Notes under the pieces: model-generated
The model's database searches: none
What the model was told of the DNA's origin: nothing
Seen by the model: only the letters and a program-made list of their open reading frames with translations
Position numbers and translations under genes: made by a program
Shown: one piece after another, positions 20,800 through 28,135 of the stretch
Layout: every line of letters begins with the position of its first letter
How positions within the stretch are numbered: the first letter of the stretch is position 1
From: Myxococcales bacterium
GTDB taxonomy: Bacteria > Myxococcota_A > Polyangia > Polyangiales > Polyangiaceae
Assembly: GCA_021778125.1 (NCBI GenBank)
Contig: JAJYCT010000018.1
Coordinates: 1 to 32,313, forward strand
Length of the DNA stretch: 32,313 nt
Direction of reading: 5' to 3'

Positions 20800-21675
20800 C
20801 TACTTGAGCTCGAGCATGGGCGTCGCGGAGCGACCCCCGCCGAGGAAGATGATCTTGGAGTTCGCCGACGCGCCGAGGGTGCGCAGGGCCTCGATCTCTT
20901 GCCACCGGAGCATGGAGTCGGAGAGGTGCTGCTGCACGAGCTTCTCGTAGTCGGCGGTCGCCTGGGCGTCGATGCGCTTGGCGTCGGCCTTGCCCTGCGC
21001 GTCGATCTTGGCGTTCTCGGCGTTGGCCTGCGCCGCGATGCGGGCGCGGTCGGACTCGGCCTTCTGCTCGATCATCTGCTTCTGGGCCTGAGCCTCCGCC
21101 TGCTCCAGGACGAACTTCATCTTGAGCGCCGCCTGCTCGGCCTGCAGCTTGTCGTTGATCGCCTGCTGGATCGTGTCGGGGAGCGTCACGTTCCGCACGA
21201 GCACTGCCTCGAGCACGATGTGACGGCCCGTGATGGCCTTCTCGACGCCCTCGCGGATCTGGCGCTCGATGAGCTCGCGCTGCGTCGAGTAGATTTCCTC
21301 GGGCTGGTAGCGCCCGACGACGCGCCGTGCCTGCGAGCGCAGGGTCGGGCCGACGAGGATCTCGTAGAAGTGCACGCCGAGCTCGCGATCGAGCGCGACG
21401 GCCTCCTTGGCGACGATGTGGTAGCGGATGGACGCGTCGATCTCGATGCGCAGGCCGTTGGCGGCGAGCACGTCGAGCCGCTCCTCGCGCTCCTGCGAGC
21501 GCGAGTCGTAGACGGTCGCGCGATCGAACCAGCCGATCGACCAGCTCCCCTCCGGAACGACGTCGGAGCGCGTGCCGCTCGGCGTCCAGACGACACCTAC
21601 CTGGCCGGGTCCGACCGTGGCGTACGAGCAACCGGTGCCAACGAGCGCGGCAACGAGGGGCAGAACGGGTCTCAT
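20800..21675 (-). CDS. SPFH/band-7 (prohibitin-stomatin type) lipoprotein
   Basis: A 291-residue SPFH-domain protein with a lipobox instead of a transmembrane hairpin: MRPVLPLVAALVGTGC (Cys 16), so probably attached to the outer face of a membrane. The band-7 domain (~20-185) shows VGPGQVGVVWTPSG, the TVYDSRSQEREERLDVLAAN strand pair, IDASIRYHI and VLEAVLVRNVTLPDTIQQAI. It is followed by an Ala/Glu/Lys/Gln coiled coil (~185-265) for oligomerisation and the tail SKIIFLGGG. SPFH proteins build ring-like membrane scaffolds. Its ATG overlaps the stop of the small outer-membrane protein gene (ATGA). A second, broken SPFH coiled coil lies just upstream on the same strand. Confidence 0.9.
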   Translation of the reverse strand: MRPVLPLVAALVGTGCSYATVGPGQVGVVWTPSGTRSDVVPEGSWSIGWFDRATVYDSRSQEREERLDVLAANGLRIEIDASIRYHIVAKEAVALDRELGVHFYEILVGPTLRSQARRVVGRYQPEEIYSTQRELIERQIREGVEKAITGRHIVLEAVLVRNVTLPDTIQQAINDKLQAEQAALKMKFVLEQAEAQAQKQMIEQKAESDRARIAAQANAENAKIDAQGKADAKRIDAQATADYEKLVQQHLSDSMLRWQEIEALRTLGASANSKIIFLGGGRSATPMLELK

Positions 21676-22229
21676 CGGGGGCCTCCGAAGGTCACGGCGA
21701 GCCCGAGCCCCACCGTGAGCGTCTGGCGGATCGTCCCCTGCACGGGGACGAACCAGTCGTGTGCCGTCACGTCGACGAGCACGTGGTTGACGACAGGAAA
21801 TGCGATGCCAAGCGCGCCGGTGGCGCCGAACTGCACGTCGCCGCCGACGAAGGCGGGCCCGGCGTCCACCTCCGCGAACGGCATGGGGAAGAGGAACGGC
21901 ACGGTGTAGCGGAGACCCGCCGTGCCCAGCTGGAGAGGCGATCGCAGGGTGGCCGGCTCGACGCCCAGGTCGTCGTAGCGCAGGTGCAGCTCGAGGCCGT
22001 TCGCGAAGGCGTAGCCGGCGCGAACGCCGAAGCCCCAGCCGTCGTGGGCGGTGTCGTTGCCCTCGGCCAGGGTGCTGGCCCAGGTCCCGTCGACCCCGAA
22101 GACCAGTCCGTCGGCCGGCCCGCGGCCGACGTGACCGCCCTGGAAGACACCGCCGATCGGCCGGGCGAGCGCCGTGGCGGGGCTTGCGATGCTCGCGGCG
22201 GCGAGGACGCACGAGACGAGGCTGCGCAT
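21672..22229 (-). CDS. Small outer-membrane beta-barrel-like protein
   Basis: A 185-residue exported protein. Signal peptide MRSLVSCVLAAASIASPATALA. The rest is a run of short alternating strands separated by Gly/Asn/Asp turns (VFGVDGTWASTL, GFGVRAGYAFANGLELHLRY, AGLRYTVPFL, TLTVGLGLAVTFGG) and ends in a strand with an aromatic residue, as small eight-stranded barrels do. No specific family recognised. The start at 22229 is supported by GGAGGG 8 nt upstream; the longer in-frame ORF is rejected. It is translationally coupled (ATGA) to the SPFH lipoprotein, suggesting the two act together at the envelope. It lies directly downstream of the chimeric SPFH/TolB-like pseudogene. Confidence 0.75.
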   Translation of the reverse strand: MRSLVSCVLAAASIASPATALARPIGGVFQGGHVGRGPADGLVFGVDGTWASTLAEGNDTAHDGWGFGVRAGYAFANGLELHLRYDDLGVEPATLRSPLQLGTAGLRYTVPFLFPMPFAEVDAGPAFVGGDVQFGATGALGIAFPVVNHVLVDVTAHDWFVPVQGTIRQTLTVGLGLAVTFGGPR

Positions 22230-22305
22230 GACGAGGTCCCTCCGGCGACTGGAGGGTCGATATATCAAGCCTCGTGCCAGGAATCCATCCAGCTGCCGGT
22301 GGGGC

Positions 22306-23330
22306 GTGCCGCCAGATGTGAAAGCGGCCCGAGAAGTTCGCATGGAAATAGATGAAGCCGTCGCGCGCCCAGTCCGGCCGGCCCACGACGCCGTCCCCTT
22401 CGGTGAGCTGCACCGGGTCGGAGCCGTCCGCGTCGACGACGAACAGGTTCGCCTCCCCCGAGCGCCGATCGCCGCCGCGGACGGAACAGAAGACGAGGAA
22501 CCGCCCGTCAGGCGACCAGGACGGGTGCTCGTCGTCGTCGTCGCCGTCGGTCACCTGCACCGCGCCGTGACCCCCTACGGCCGCGACGGACACATGGGCG
22601 TGCCCGGCCACGACACGGGTGAAGGCGATCCGCTTGCCGTCCGGGCGCCACGCGGGATCGACGCCTGCGCCCAGCAGGGTAACGCCGCCCAGCATGACCG
22701 TCGTCCCGGTCCCTCCGAGCTGCCCGAGCGCGTCGTACGCGTGCATCTGGACGGTGAGCGGGGTGAGGTTGGCGGCCGCGGCCTGGTTCTCGGCCGCGAC
22801 GGCCTTCGCGAGCTGTAGCCTCACCTCGGACTCCCCGCGCGCCTTCGCGACCTGCGTCGCCGCGTCCGTCTCGGCCTTCAGCGTGTCGATCTTTGCCTGC
22901 TCGAGCGTGGGCCTGGCCTCCGCCTGCTTGTTGCGTAGCGAGGACTCGATCCGGAACTTCTCCTCGTCGGTGTTCTTCTTGATCTCGATCTGCTGGACCT
23001 CGAGGTCGGTCTTCGCCGCGAGCTTTTTCTGCTCCGCCTGCGCCTGCAGCTCCATCCGCTTCTGGGCGACCTCGTTGGCGAGCTCCAGCTTCTTGGTCTC
23101 CGCCGAGATCTCGAGCTCCCGCTTCTTCTGGAGCGCCTGGTTGTCGAGAAGCTGCTTGTTGCGTCCGCGCTCGTGACCTCGACGAAGAGCTGTCAGCCCG
23201 CCTTCCCGGTGGGCTCCCCGCGGTGAAGGTCGGCCCACGGGACCGCCGCCGACGCGATCGCGTGCCCGAGCCCCGCCTCGACGTCGGCGACGACGGTCAC
23301 GACGAAAACCAGAGCCGCAAGGCGACGCAT
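22306..23330 (-). pseudogene. Broken chimeric SPFH coiled-coil / TolB-like PD40 gene
   Basis: Read on the minus strand. A signal-peptide-like ORF starts at 23330 (MRRLAALVFVVTVVADVEAG) and ends at a TGA (23195-23193). The same frame continues as QLFVEVTSADA until about 23161, where a one-base loss moves the reading to another frame that continues as NKQLLDNQALQKKRELEISA. This is the coiled-coil tail of an SPFH protein, down to ALGQLGGTGTTVMLGG (~22685). The frame then runs without a stop into TolB-like propeller blades (DPAWRPDGKRIAFTR, HPSWSPDGRFLVF, NLFVVDADGSDPVQLT, GFIYFHANFSGRFHIW). It lacks the band-7 domain and any valid start for the long frame, and no stop follows the propeller, so I call it a decayed fusion of two genes. 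Confidence 0.7.
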
Positions 23331-23342
23331 GCGTGTGTACAC

Positions 23343-23358
23343 TGCAATCGCGCGGCCA
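23343..23358 (-). promoter_or_regulatory. Candidate sigma-54 (-24/-12) promoter of the decayed SPFH/TolB-like gene
   Basis: On the minus strand TGGCCGC-GCGA-TTGCA matches TGGCNCN-N4-TTGCA with GG-N10-GC spacing. Transcription would begin near 23332, two bases before the ATG at 23330. Palindrome copy C is centred about 83 bp upstream. Confidence 0.4.
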
Positions 23359-23399
23359 TGCGCGACTGCGCGTCTCCGCGTCGGCGGCGGTGGTTCGTG

Positions 23400-23431
23400 G
23401 GGAGAATCTCCGCAATCACGGGAGAATTTCC
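23400..23431. promoter_or_regulatory. Conserved quasi-palindrome, copy C
   Basis: On the minus strand GGAAATTCTCC, 9-nt spacer, GGAGATTCTCCC (plus strand GGGAGAATCTCC ... GGAGAATTTCC). All 23 non-spacer positions agree with copy B. It lies in the divergent region between the decayed SPFH/TolB-like gene and the lipoprotein at 23516. Confidence 0.6.
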
Positions 23432-23515
23432 GCAAGACCGAGCTCGCTTGCCCGTCGCGCGCCGGAGCGTCAAAATTGAGCATAAGCGCCTGCTCTGCCG
23501 TGGAAGGAGGCGTCG

Positions 23516-23914
23516 ATGTTCCATGGGATGCGATGGGCCGCTCTGGCGGCCGTCCTCGGATGTTCCCCCACCCTCCGCTCGGGGCTCGCGAACGCGCCCG
23601 CGCTGGGCAAGCTCCCGTCGTCCGAGGACACCGTGACGGACGCCGTCGCGAACGACCAGGACTCGTGCGGCCGCGCGCTCGATCCGGGACCCCTGCGGTA
23701 CCGGACGCTCGCCTGCCCTCGCCTGGTCACGCCGCCCGCGCAGGCGAGCTTCGAGCCCCGCGCGAGCCGCGTCGTCGACGCGGGCGGAGAGCAGTGGCTC
23801 GAGCACTACTACGTTGGCTGGCCGTGTCCGCGCAGGTCGCCCCAAAGCGCGGGAGCTCAGCTCATCGCGTGGGCACCGACCGACCTACGAGGATCGCACT
23901 GCGCGCTGCCGTGA
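23516..23914 (+). CDS. Small putative lipoprotein
   Basis: A 132-residue protein starting MFHGMRWAALAAVLGCSPTL, with lipobox VLGC (Cys 16). A GGAGG five bases before the ATG fixes the start. The mature part has four more Cys residues (DSCGRAL, LACPRL, WPCPRR, SHCALP), which could form two disulfides, and a WLEHYYVGWP aromatic strand. No known family recognised. It stands alone between the divergent region with palindrome copy C and the kinase gene. Function unknown. Confidence 0.68.
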   Translation: MFHGMRWAALAAVLGCSPTLRSGLANAPALGKLPSSEDTVTDAVANDQDSCGRALDPGPLRYRTLACPRLVTPPAQASFEPRASRVVDAGGEQWLEHYYVGWPCPRRSPQSAGAQLIAWAPTDLRGSHCALP

Positions 23915-23986
23915 CGTACGGGCATGTAGAATGCGAGGCTACCGAAGGCCGAGTCCTCGCTTCCCCGACGCCACGACAAGGTGGGC

Positions 23987-25918
23987 ATGCCCTCCCCGAA
24001 ATCCTCTCCCCTGCAGCCGCTGAACGCCCCGTCCACCCTCGTACGTGTCCCCGTCCTCGATGCGGGGATCACATTCCCCGACGTACTCGCGCCGACCGTG
24101 GCGCCCGAGAGCCTTGCGCGTGAGATCCAGGTCCCCCTGGACGACCCCGCGTTCGCCGTGCGCTACGGGCTCGACGTCACGCTAGGCGAGGGAGGGATGG
24201 GCGTCGTCCGCCTCGCCGTCGATCGACGGGTGGGCCGCGAGATCGCCATGAAGACGATGCTCTCCGCGCGGGAGGCTCGCGGGGACTCCGCCGTGCGCTT
24301 CCTCCGGGAGGCATGCGTGCAGGGTCAGCTCGAACACCCGTCCGTCGTCCCCGTCTACGACCTCGGTCGGGATCCGCAGGGGGCGCTGTACTTCACGATG
24401 CGGCGCATCCGGGGCGCCACGTTCGAGGAGATCCTTGCGCGCCTCCGCGCCGGCGATCCGGAGGCGTCGAAGCAGTACTCGCGCCGCAAGCTCCTGTCGG
24501 CCTTCACGAGCGTCTGCCAGGCCGTGCACTTCGCGCACACGCGCGGCGTCGTGCACCGGGATCTGAAGCCGGCCAACGTCATGCTCGGCGACTTCGGAGA
24601 GGTCTACGTACTCGACTGGGGCGTGGCGAAGCTCGTCTTTTCGCCCGACCAAGCGCCCGTCGAGCGGCTCTCGGTCGTGCCGGAGACCCACGGGACGACG
24701 CGCACGCTCGATGGAACCACGATGGGGACCCCGGGCTACATGGCCCCCGAGCAGGTGCGCGCCGCGGCGAACCTGGACCTGCGGGCGGACGTGTACGCCC
24801 TCGGGGCCATCCTCTTCGAGCTCGTCAGCTATCAGCCCCTGCACGCGCAGAGCACCGCGGAGGGCAAGCTTCTTGCGACGATCGCGGGCGCCGACGCGCG
24901 GGCCTCGGTGCGCGCGCCGCAGCTCGACGTGGCGCCGGAGATCGATGCGATCTGCGTCCGGGCCACCGCGCTCGATCCGGCGAGCCGCTTCCAGAGCGTC
25001 GGCGAGCTCCTGGACGCGCTCGAGCGGTACCTGGACGGCGATCGCGACCTCGAACGCCGCCGTCACCTCGCGCAGGAGTACGCCACGGCCGCCAGAAAGG
25101 CCGCGGACGACGCTCTCGCCGCCGCCGTCCACCCGACCGAAGCGCGCCGGGAGGCCCTCAGCGGCGTGGGGCGCGCGCTGGCCCTGGACCCCGGGAACGA
25201 AGATGCCATGCGGACGCTGGTGCGCCTGCTGACGGAGCCTCCGCGGACGATGCCGGAGGAGGCGCTCGCAGAGATGCGAGCCTCCTCCCAGGCGACGCGT
25301 CGGGCCACGTCGCGCGGCGCCATGGCGGGCTACCTCGCCTGGTTCCTTCTCGTCCCGTTCGAGCTCTGGATGGGCGTACGGAGCGTCGCCGGGATGCTCG
25401 TCACCAGCCTGCTCTGGGCCGCGGCGGCGTTCGCCGCGCGCTCCGCCTTCCGACGGCCGGATCCCGGCGGCAAGCCGGCCTACGCCGCGCTCATCGCCAC
25501 TTCCCTCGCCGCGTGCTCGACCTCGGCGGTGTGCGGCCCGTTCGTGCTCGTGCCGACGCTCGCCGTGATCAACGTGACGCTGTGGATCCTGGTGTCGGAT
25601 CGCTCGCTACGGCGGGCCATCGTCGGCCTTGCGGGGTTGACGATCCTCATCCCTGCCGTGCTCGAGTGGACGCGCGTGTTTCATTTTTACAACTTCCGCG
25701 ATGGGCGGGTCACCATCCTCCAGGGGATGCTCGACTTCCGCCCCGTGCCCACGCACGCTTTCCTGTTCGCCGCCACCCTCGCGCTCGTGGGTATCGCCGC
25801 GGGCCTGACCGCCCGGTTTCGCGACACGCTCACCGCGGCGGAGCGGCGACTGCACATGCAGGCCTGGCAGCTCCGGCAGCTCGTGCGACTGCACCCCGGC
25901 GCCACCCACCGGGAGTAG
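23987..25918 (+). CDS. Membrane-anchored Ser/Thr protein kinase (PknB/Pkn type)
   Basis: A ~643-residue eukaryotic-type protein kinase. The kinase domain (~60-350) has the Gly loop GEGGMGVV (68-74), VAIK-type Lys 89 (AMKTML), the catalytic loop HRDLKPANVML (H190, D192, K194, N197), a metal-binding motif DWG (210-212) in place of DFG, and the APE motif (253-255). A helical linker (~355-440) resembling a TPR-like fragment (EALSGVGRALALDPGNEDAM) joins it to a C-terminal membrane region with about six hydrophobic helices (447-610). The kinase therefore faces the cytoplasm and the sensor is the membrane part. ATG 23987 is chosen; a GTG six bases earlier is also possible. The DWG form is common in myxobacterial kinases and is compatible with activity. 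Confidence 0.93.
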   Translation: MPSPKSSPLQPLNAPSTLVRVPVLDAGITFPDVLAPTVAPESLAREIQVPLDDPAFAVRYGLDVTLGEGGMGVVRLAVDRRVGREIAMKTMLSAREARGDSAVRFLREACVQGQLEHPSVVPVYDLGRDPQGALYFTMRRIRGATFEEILARLRAGDPEASKQYSRRKLLSAFTSVCQAVHFAHTRGVVHRDLKPANVMLGDFGEVYVLDWGVAKLVFSPDQAPVERLSVVPETHGTTRTLDGTTMGTPGYMAPEQVRAAANLDLRADVYALGAILFELVSYQPLHAQSTAEGKLLATIAGADARASVRAPQLDVAPEIDAICVRATALDPASRFQSVGELLDALERYLDGDRDLERRRHLAQEYATAARKAADDALAAAVHPTEARREALSGVGRALALDPGNEDAMRTLVRLLTEPPRTMPEEALAEMRASSQATRRATSRGAMAGYLAWFLLVPFELWMGVRSVAGMLVTSLLWAAAAFAARSAFRRPDPGGKPAYAALIATSLAACSTSAVCGPFVLVPTLAVINVTLWILVSDRSLRRAIVGLAGLTILIPAVLEWTRVFHFYNFRDGRVTILQGMLDFRPVPTHAFLFAATLALVGIAAGLTARFRDTLTAAERRLHMQAWQLRQLVRLHPGATHRE

Positions 25919-25939
25919 GCCGCCGCGGCGGCCTGCGCG

Positions 25940-26836
25940 TCAGGTCTGGGTCTTGCGCGCGCCCACGTCGTCGGTCGGGCCGAACAGGTTGAGCGGGATG
26001 CGCAGGATGCGGTGCCCGCCCTGGCGAGGCTCCGGCAGCCTGCCTGCGTCGATGTTGATCTGCACGCTCGGGAAGAGCAGGCGCGGCGGGGAGAGCGTCG
26101 CGTCGCGCTCGTTGCGGAACCGCACGAACGCCTCGCGCGTCGTGGACGCCTTGAGCTGCACGTTGGCACGCTTCTCGGCCCCGAGCGTCGTCTCGTAGCG
26201 CAGCGCGCGGCCGCCCGGCTGGTAGTCGTGCCCCACGAAGACGCGCGTCTCGTCGGGCAGCGCGTAGAGCCGCTCGTGCACGGAGCGGTACAGCTCCTCG
26301 GCGCTCCCTCGCGGGAAGTCGCAGCGGCCCGTGCCGTAGTCCTCGATGAAGATCGCGTCGCCCGGGAACACGGCGTCGCCGACGCGGTAGGACAGGCAGG
26401 CGGGCGTGTGCCCGGGCGTCGCGAGGACCTCGATGCGCAGACTGCCCGCCTCCACGACCTCGCCGTCCTCGAGGAGCCGGTCGAACTGGGAGCCGTCGAC
26501 CGGGAACGCCTCCGGCAGCTCGAAGACCTCCTTGAACGTCTCCTGCACCTCGCGGATGCGGGCGCCGATCGCGATCTTCGCCTCGAAGTAGCGGCGCAGG
26601 AACTGGGAGGCGGACAGGTGGTCCGCGTGGGCGTGCGTCTCGAGCACGTAGTGGACGCGCAGCCCCTGCTCGCGCACGTACTGGGCGACGCGCTCCACCG
26701 ACGCGGTCGAGGTCTGCGCTCCGGCGGGGTCGTAGTCCAGGACTGGATCGATGACGACCGCGTCGCGCGTCCTGGGATCGTGCACGACGTAGGTCAGCGT
26801 GTAGGTCGCCGGATCGAAGAAGTGCTGGACGTTCAT
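25940..26836 (-). CDS. blh: BLH/ETHE1-type metallo-beta-lactamase-fold hydrolase (probable persulfide dioxygenase)
   Basis: A 298-residue MBL-fold protein. The metal ligands are in THAHADH (H68, H70, D72, H73), PGHTPAC (H143), FPGDAIF (D160) and VGHDYQP (H203). The sequence around them ([30 protein letters not shown]) is that of the BLH/ETHE1 group rather than glyoxalase II. ETHE1-group enzymes oxidise glutathione persulfide to sulfite; BLH proteins of the BigR operon act on sulfide-derived persulfides together with a TauE-type exporter. It is divergent from the deaminase/aldolase gene and carries promoter P5, the same element as the sulfur genes 8-10 kb away, which supports the functional call. 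A dioxygenase activity is inferred, not shown. Confidence 0.88.
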   Translation of the reverse strand: MNVQHFFDPATYTLTYVVHDPRTRDAVVIDPVLDYDPAGAQTSTASVERVAQYVREQGLRVHYVLETHAHADHLSASQFLRRYFEAKIAIGARIREVQETFKEVFELPEAFPVDGSQFDRLLEDGEVVEAGSLRIEVLATPGHTPACLSYRVGDAVFPGDAIFIEDYGTGRCDFPRGSAEELYRSVHERLYALPDETRVFVGHDYQPGGRALRYETTLGAEKRANVQLKASTTREAFVRFRNERDATLSPPRLLFPSVQINIDAGRLPEPRQGGHRILRIPLNLFGPTDDVGARKTQT

Positions 26837-26845
26837 GGCACTCTC

Positions 26846-26875
26846 GTCGGAGCCGCCTCCCCGAGGGAAGGGTTC
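26846..26875 (-). promoter_or_regulatory. Two-block promoter P5 (ECF-type) of the BLH hydrolase gene
   Basis: On the minus strand GAACC (26875-26871) in the context CGAACCCTTCC, 16-nt spacer, GGCTCCGAC (26854-26846), then 9 nt to the ATG at 26836. It is about 8 kb from the other copies, which argues against local duplication as their cause. Confidence 0.65.
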
Positions 26876-26938
26876 GCCAGCCGGTCCCTCGCCGCTTTCC
26901 GGGGGTCCTCCGGGACGCGAGGTGCCAGAATCCGCCCG

Positions 26939-28135
26939 GTGTGGACGGCAGGCGACCTCTGGCGGCGGTACCGGAAGGCGACCGGGCGCGAACCTCTGCC
27001 GCTGGCCCTCGTCGATCTCGACGCGCTCGAGCACAACGTGGCGGAGCTCGTCCGGCCCCTGCGCGGCACCGGAAAGACGCTCCGCATCGCGACCAAGTCG
27101 CTGCGATGCCCGGACCTCGTGCAGCGCGTGCGCGACGCGGCGGGTGACGTCGCCCAGGGCCTGATGACGTACACCGCGGCCGAGACGGCGTTCTGGGCTG
27201 CCCGCGGCGAGCCCGATCTGCTCCTCGCCTACCCCACGGCCCGCGCCGACGAGGCCGCGCTCCTGGCCGACGCCAACGCCTCGGGCGCGACGGCGGCCGT
27301 GGTGGTCGACTCGGCCGAGCAGCTCGACGTGCTGGCCTCGGCGGCCCGCGCGCGGAGGACGCGCGTGCCCGTCGTCCTCGACGTCGACGTGAGCTACCGG
27401 CCCCTGGGCGCGCTCGTACACCTCGGCGTGCGCCGCAGCCCGCTGCGCGGTGCGCGGGACGTGGTTGCGCTCGCGCGGCAGGTCACGGCGACCGGGGGGC
27501 TCACCTTCCGCGGCCTCCTCGCCTACGAGGCGCAGATCGCCGGCGTCGCCGACACGGGCGCGGGAGTGCACCTCATGAAGGCCCTCTCGTCCCCGGACGT
27601 CGCGCGCGCGCGCGCCGCGGTCTCCCGCGCGCTCGGCGACGCAGGCCTCGCGCCGACGCTCTTCAACGGGGGCGGAACCGGGTCGCTCGCCGCGTGCGCG
27701 CGCGAGCCGGCGCTCACGGAGGTGACGGCCGGCTCCGGCTTCCTCGACAGCCACCTGTTCGACGGCTACCGGGGCCTCGCGCTGCGCCCCGCGGCGTACT
27801 TCGCGCTGCAGGTCGTGCGTCGGCCCGCGCCCCGCATCGTCACGTGCCACGGCGGCGGCTACGTCGCCTCCGGCGCTGCAGGCGTCGATCGTCTGCCGCG
27901 CCCGGCCCTGCCGGAGGGCCTCTCGCTGCTCGGCCTCGAGGGCGCCGGCGAGGTGCAGACGCCGCTCGCGCTGGCGCAGGGCGTCGAGATCGCGCTCGGA
28001 GATCCGATTTTCTTCCGCCACGCCAAGGCCGGCGAGCTCGCCGAGCACTTCGCGGAGTATACTCTGGTGCGGGGCGAGCGCGCCGAGGGGCGCGCGCTCA
28101 CGTACCGGGGCCTAGGCAAGTGTTTTCTCGGCTGA
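26939..28135 (+). CDS. PLP-dependent amino acid deaminase/aldolase (alanine-racemase fold)
   Basis: A 398-residue fold-type III PLP enzyme of the alanine racemase N-terminal/D-threonine aldolase-like group. The N-terminal barrel starts [19 protein letters not shown] and carries the PLP lysine K53 in IATKSLRC. Further family blocks are [51 protein letters not shown] and [12 protein letters not shown], the last in the small C-terminal domain with the metal-type His-Gly-Gly. Such enzymes act on D-amino or hydroxy-amino acids; the substrate here is not known. GTG 26939 is the only start near the first conserved strand. It overlaps the next gene by 16 bp and diverges from blh. Confidence 0.87.
   Translation: MWTAGDLWRRYRKATGREPLPLALVDLDALEHNVAELVRPLRGTGKTLRIATKSLRCPDLVQRVRDAAGDVAQGLMTYTAAETAFWAARGEPDLLLAYPTARADEAALLADANASGATAAVVVDSAEQLDVLASAARARRTRVPVVLDVDVSYRPLGALVHLGVRRSPLRGARDVVALARQVTATGGLTFRGLLAYEAQIAGVADTGAGVHLMKALSSPDVARARAAVSRALGDAGLAPTLFNGGGTGSLAACAREPALTEVTAGSGFLDSHLFDGYRGLALRPAAYFALQVVRRPAPRIVTCHGGGYVASGAAGVDRLPRPALPEGLSLLGLEGAGEVQTPLALAQGVEIALGDPIFFRHAKAGELAEHFAEYTLVRGERAEGRALTYRGLGKCFLG

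Noticed and set aside
22381-22440. GTCGGAGCC at 22419-22427, a seventh copy of the GGCTCCGAC block on the minus strand.
   Set aside because: No GAACC-like block at 15-16 nt, and it lies inside the PD40 coding remnant, not before a start codon.
20800-23415. One continuous 871-codon minus-strand frame joining the SPFH lipoprotein, antisense of the outer-membrane protein gene region, and the SPFH/PD40 fusion.
   Set aside because: The middle section has no coding character in this frame, and the outer-membrane protein gene fits there in another frame with its own ribosome site. The shared frame is accidental.
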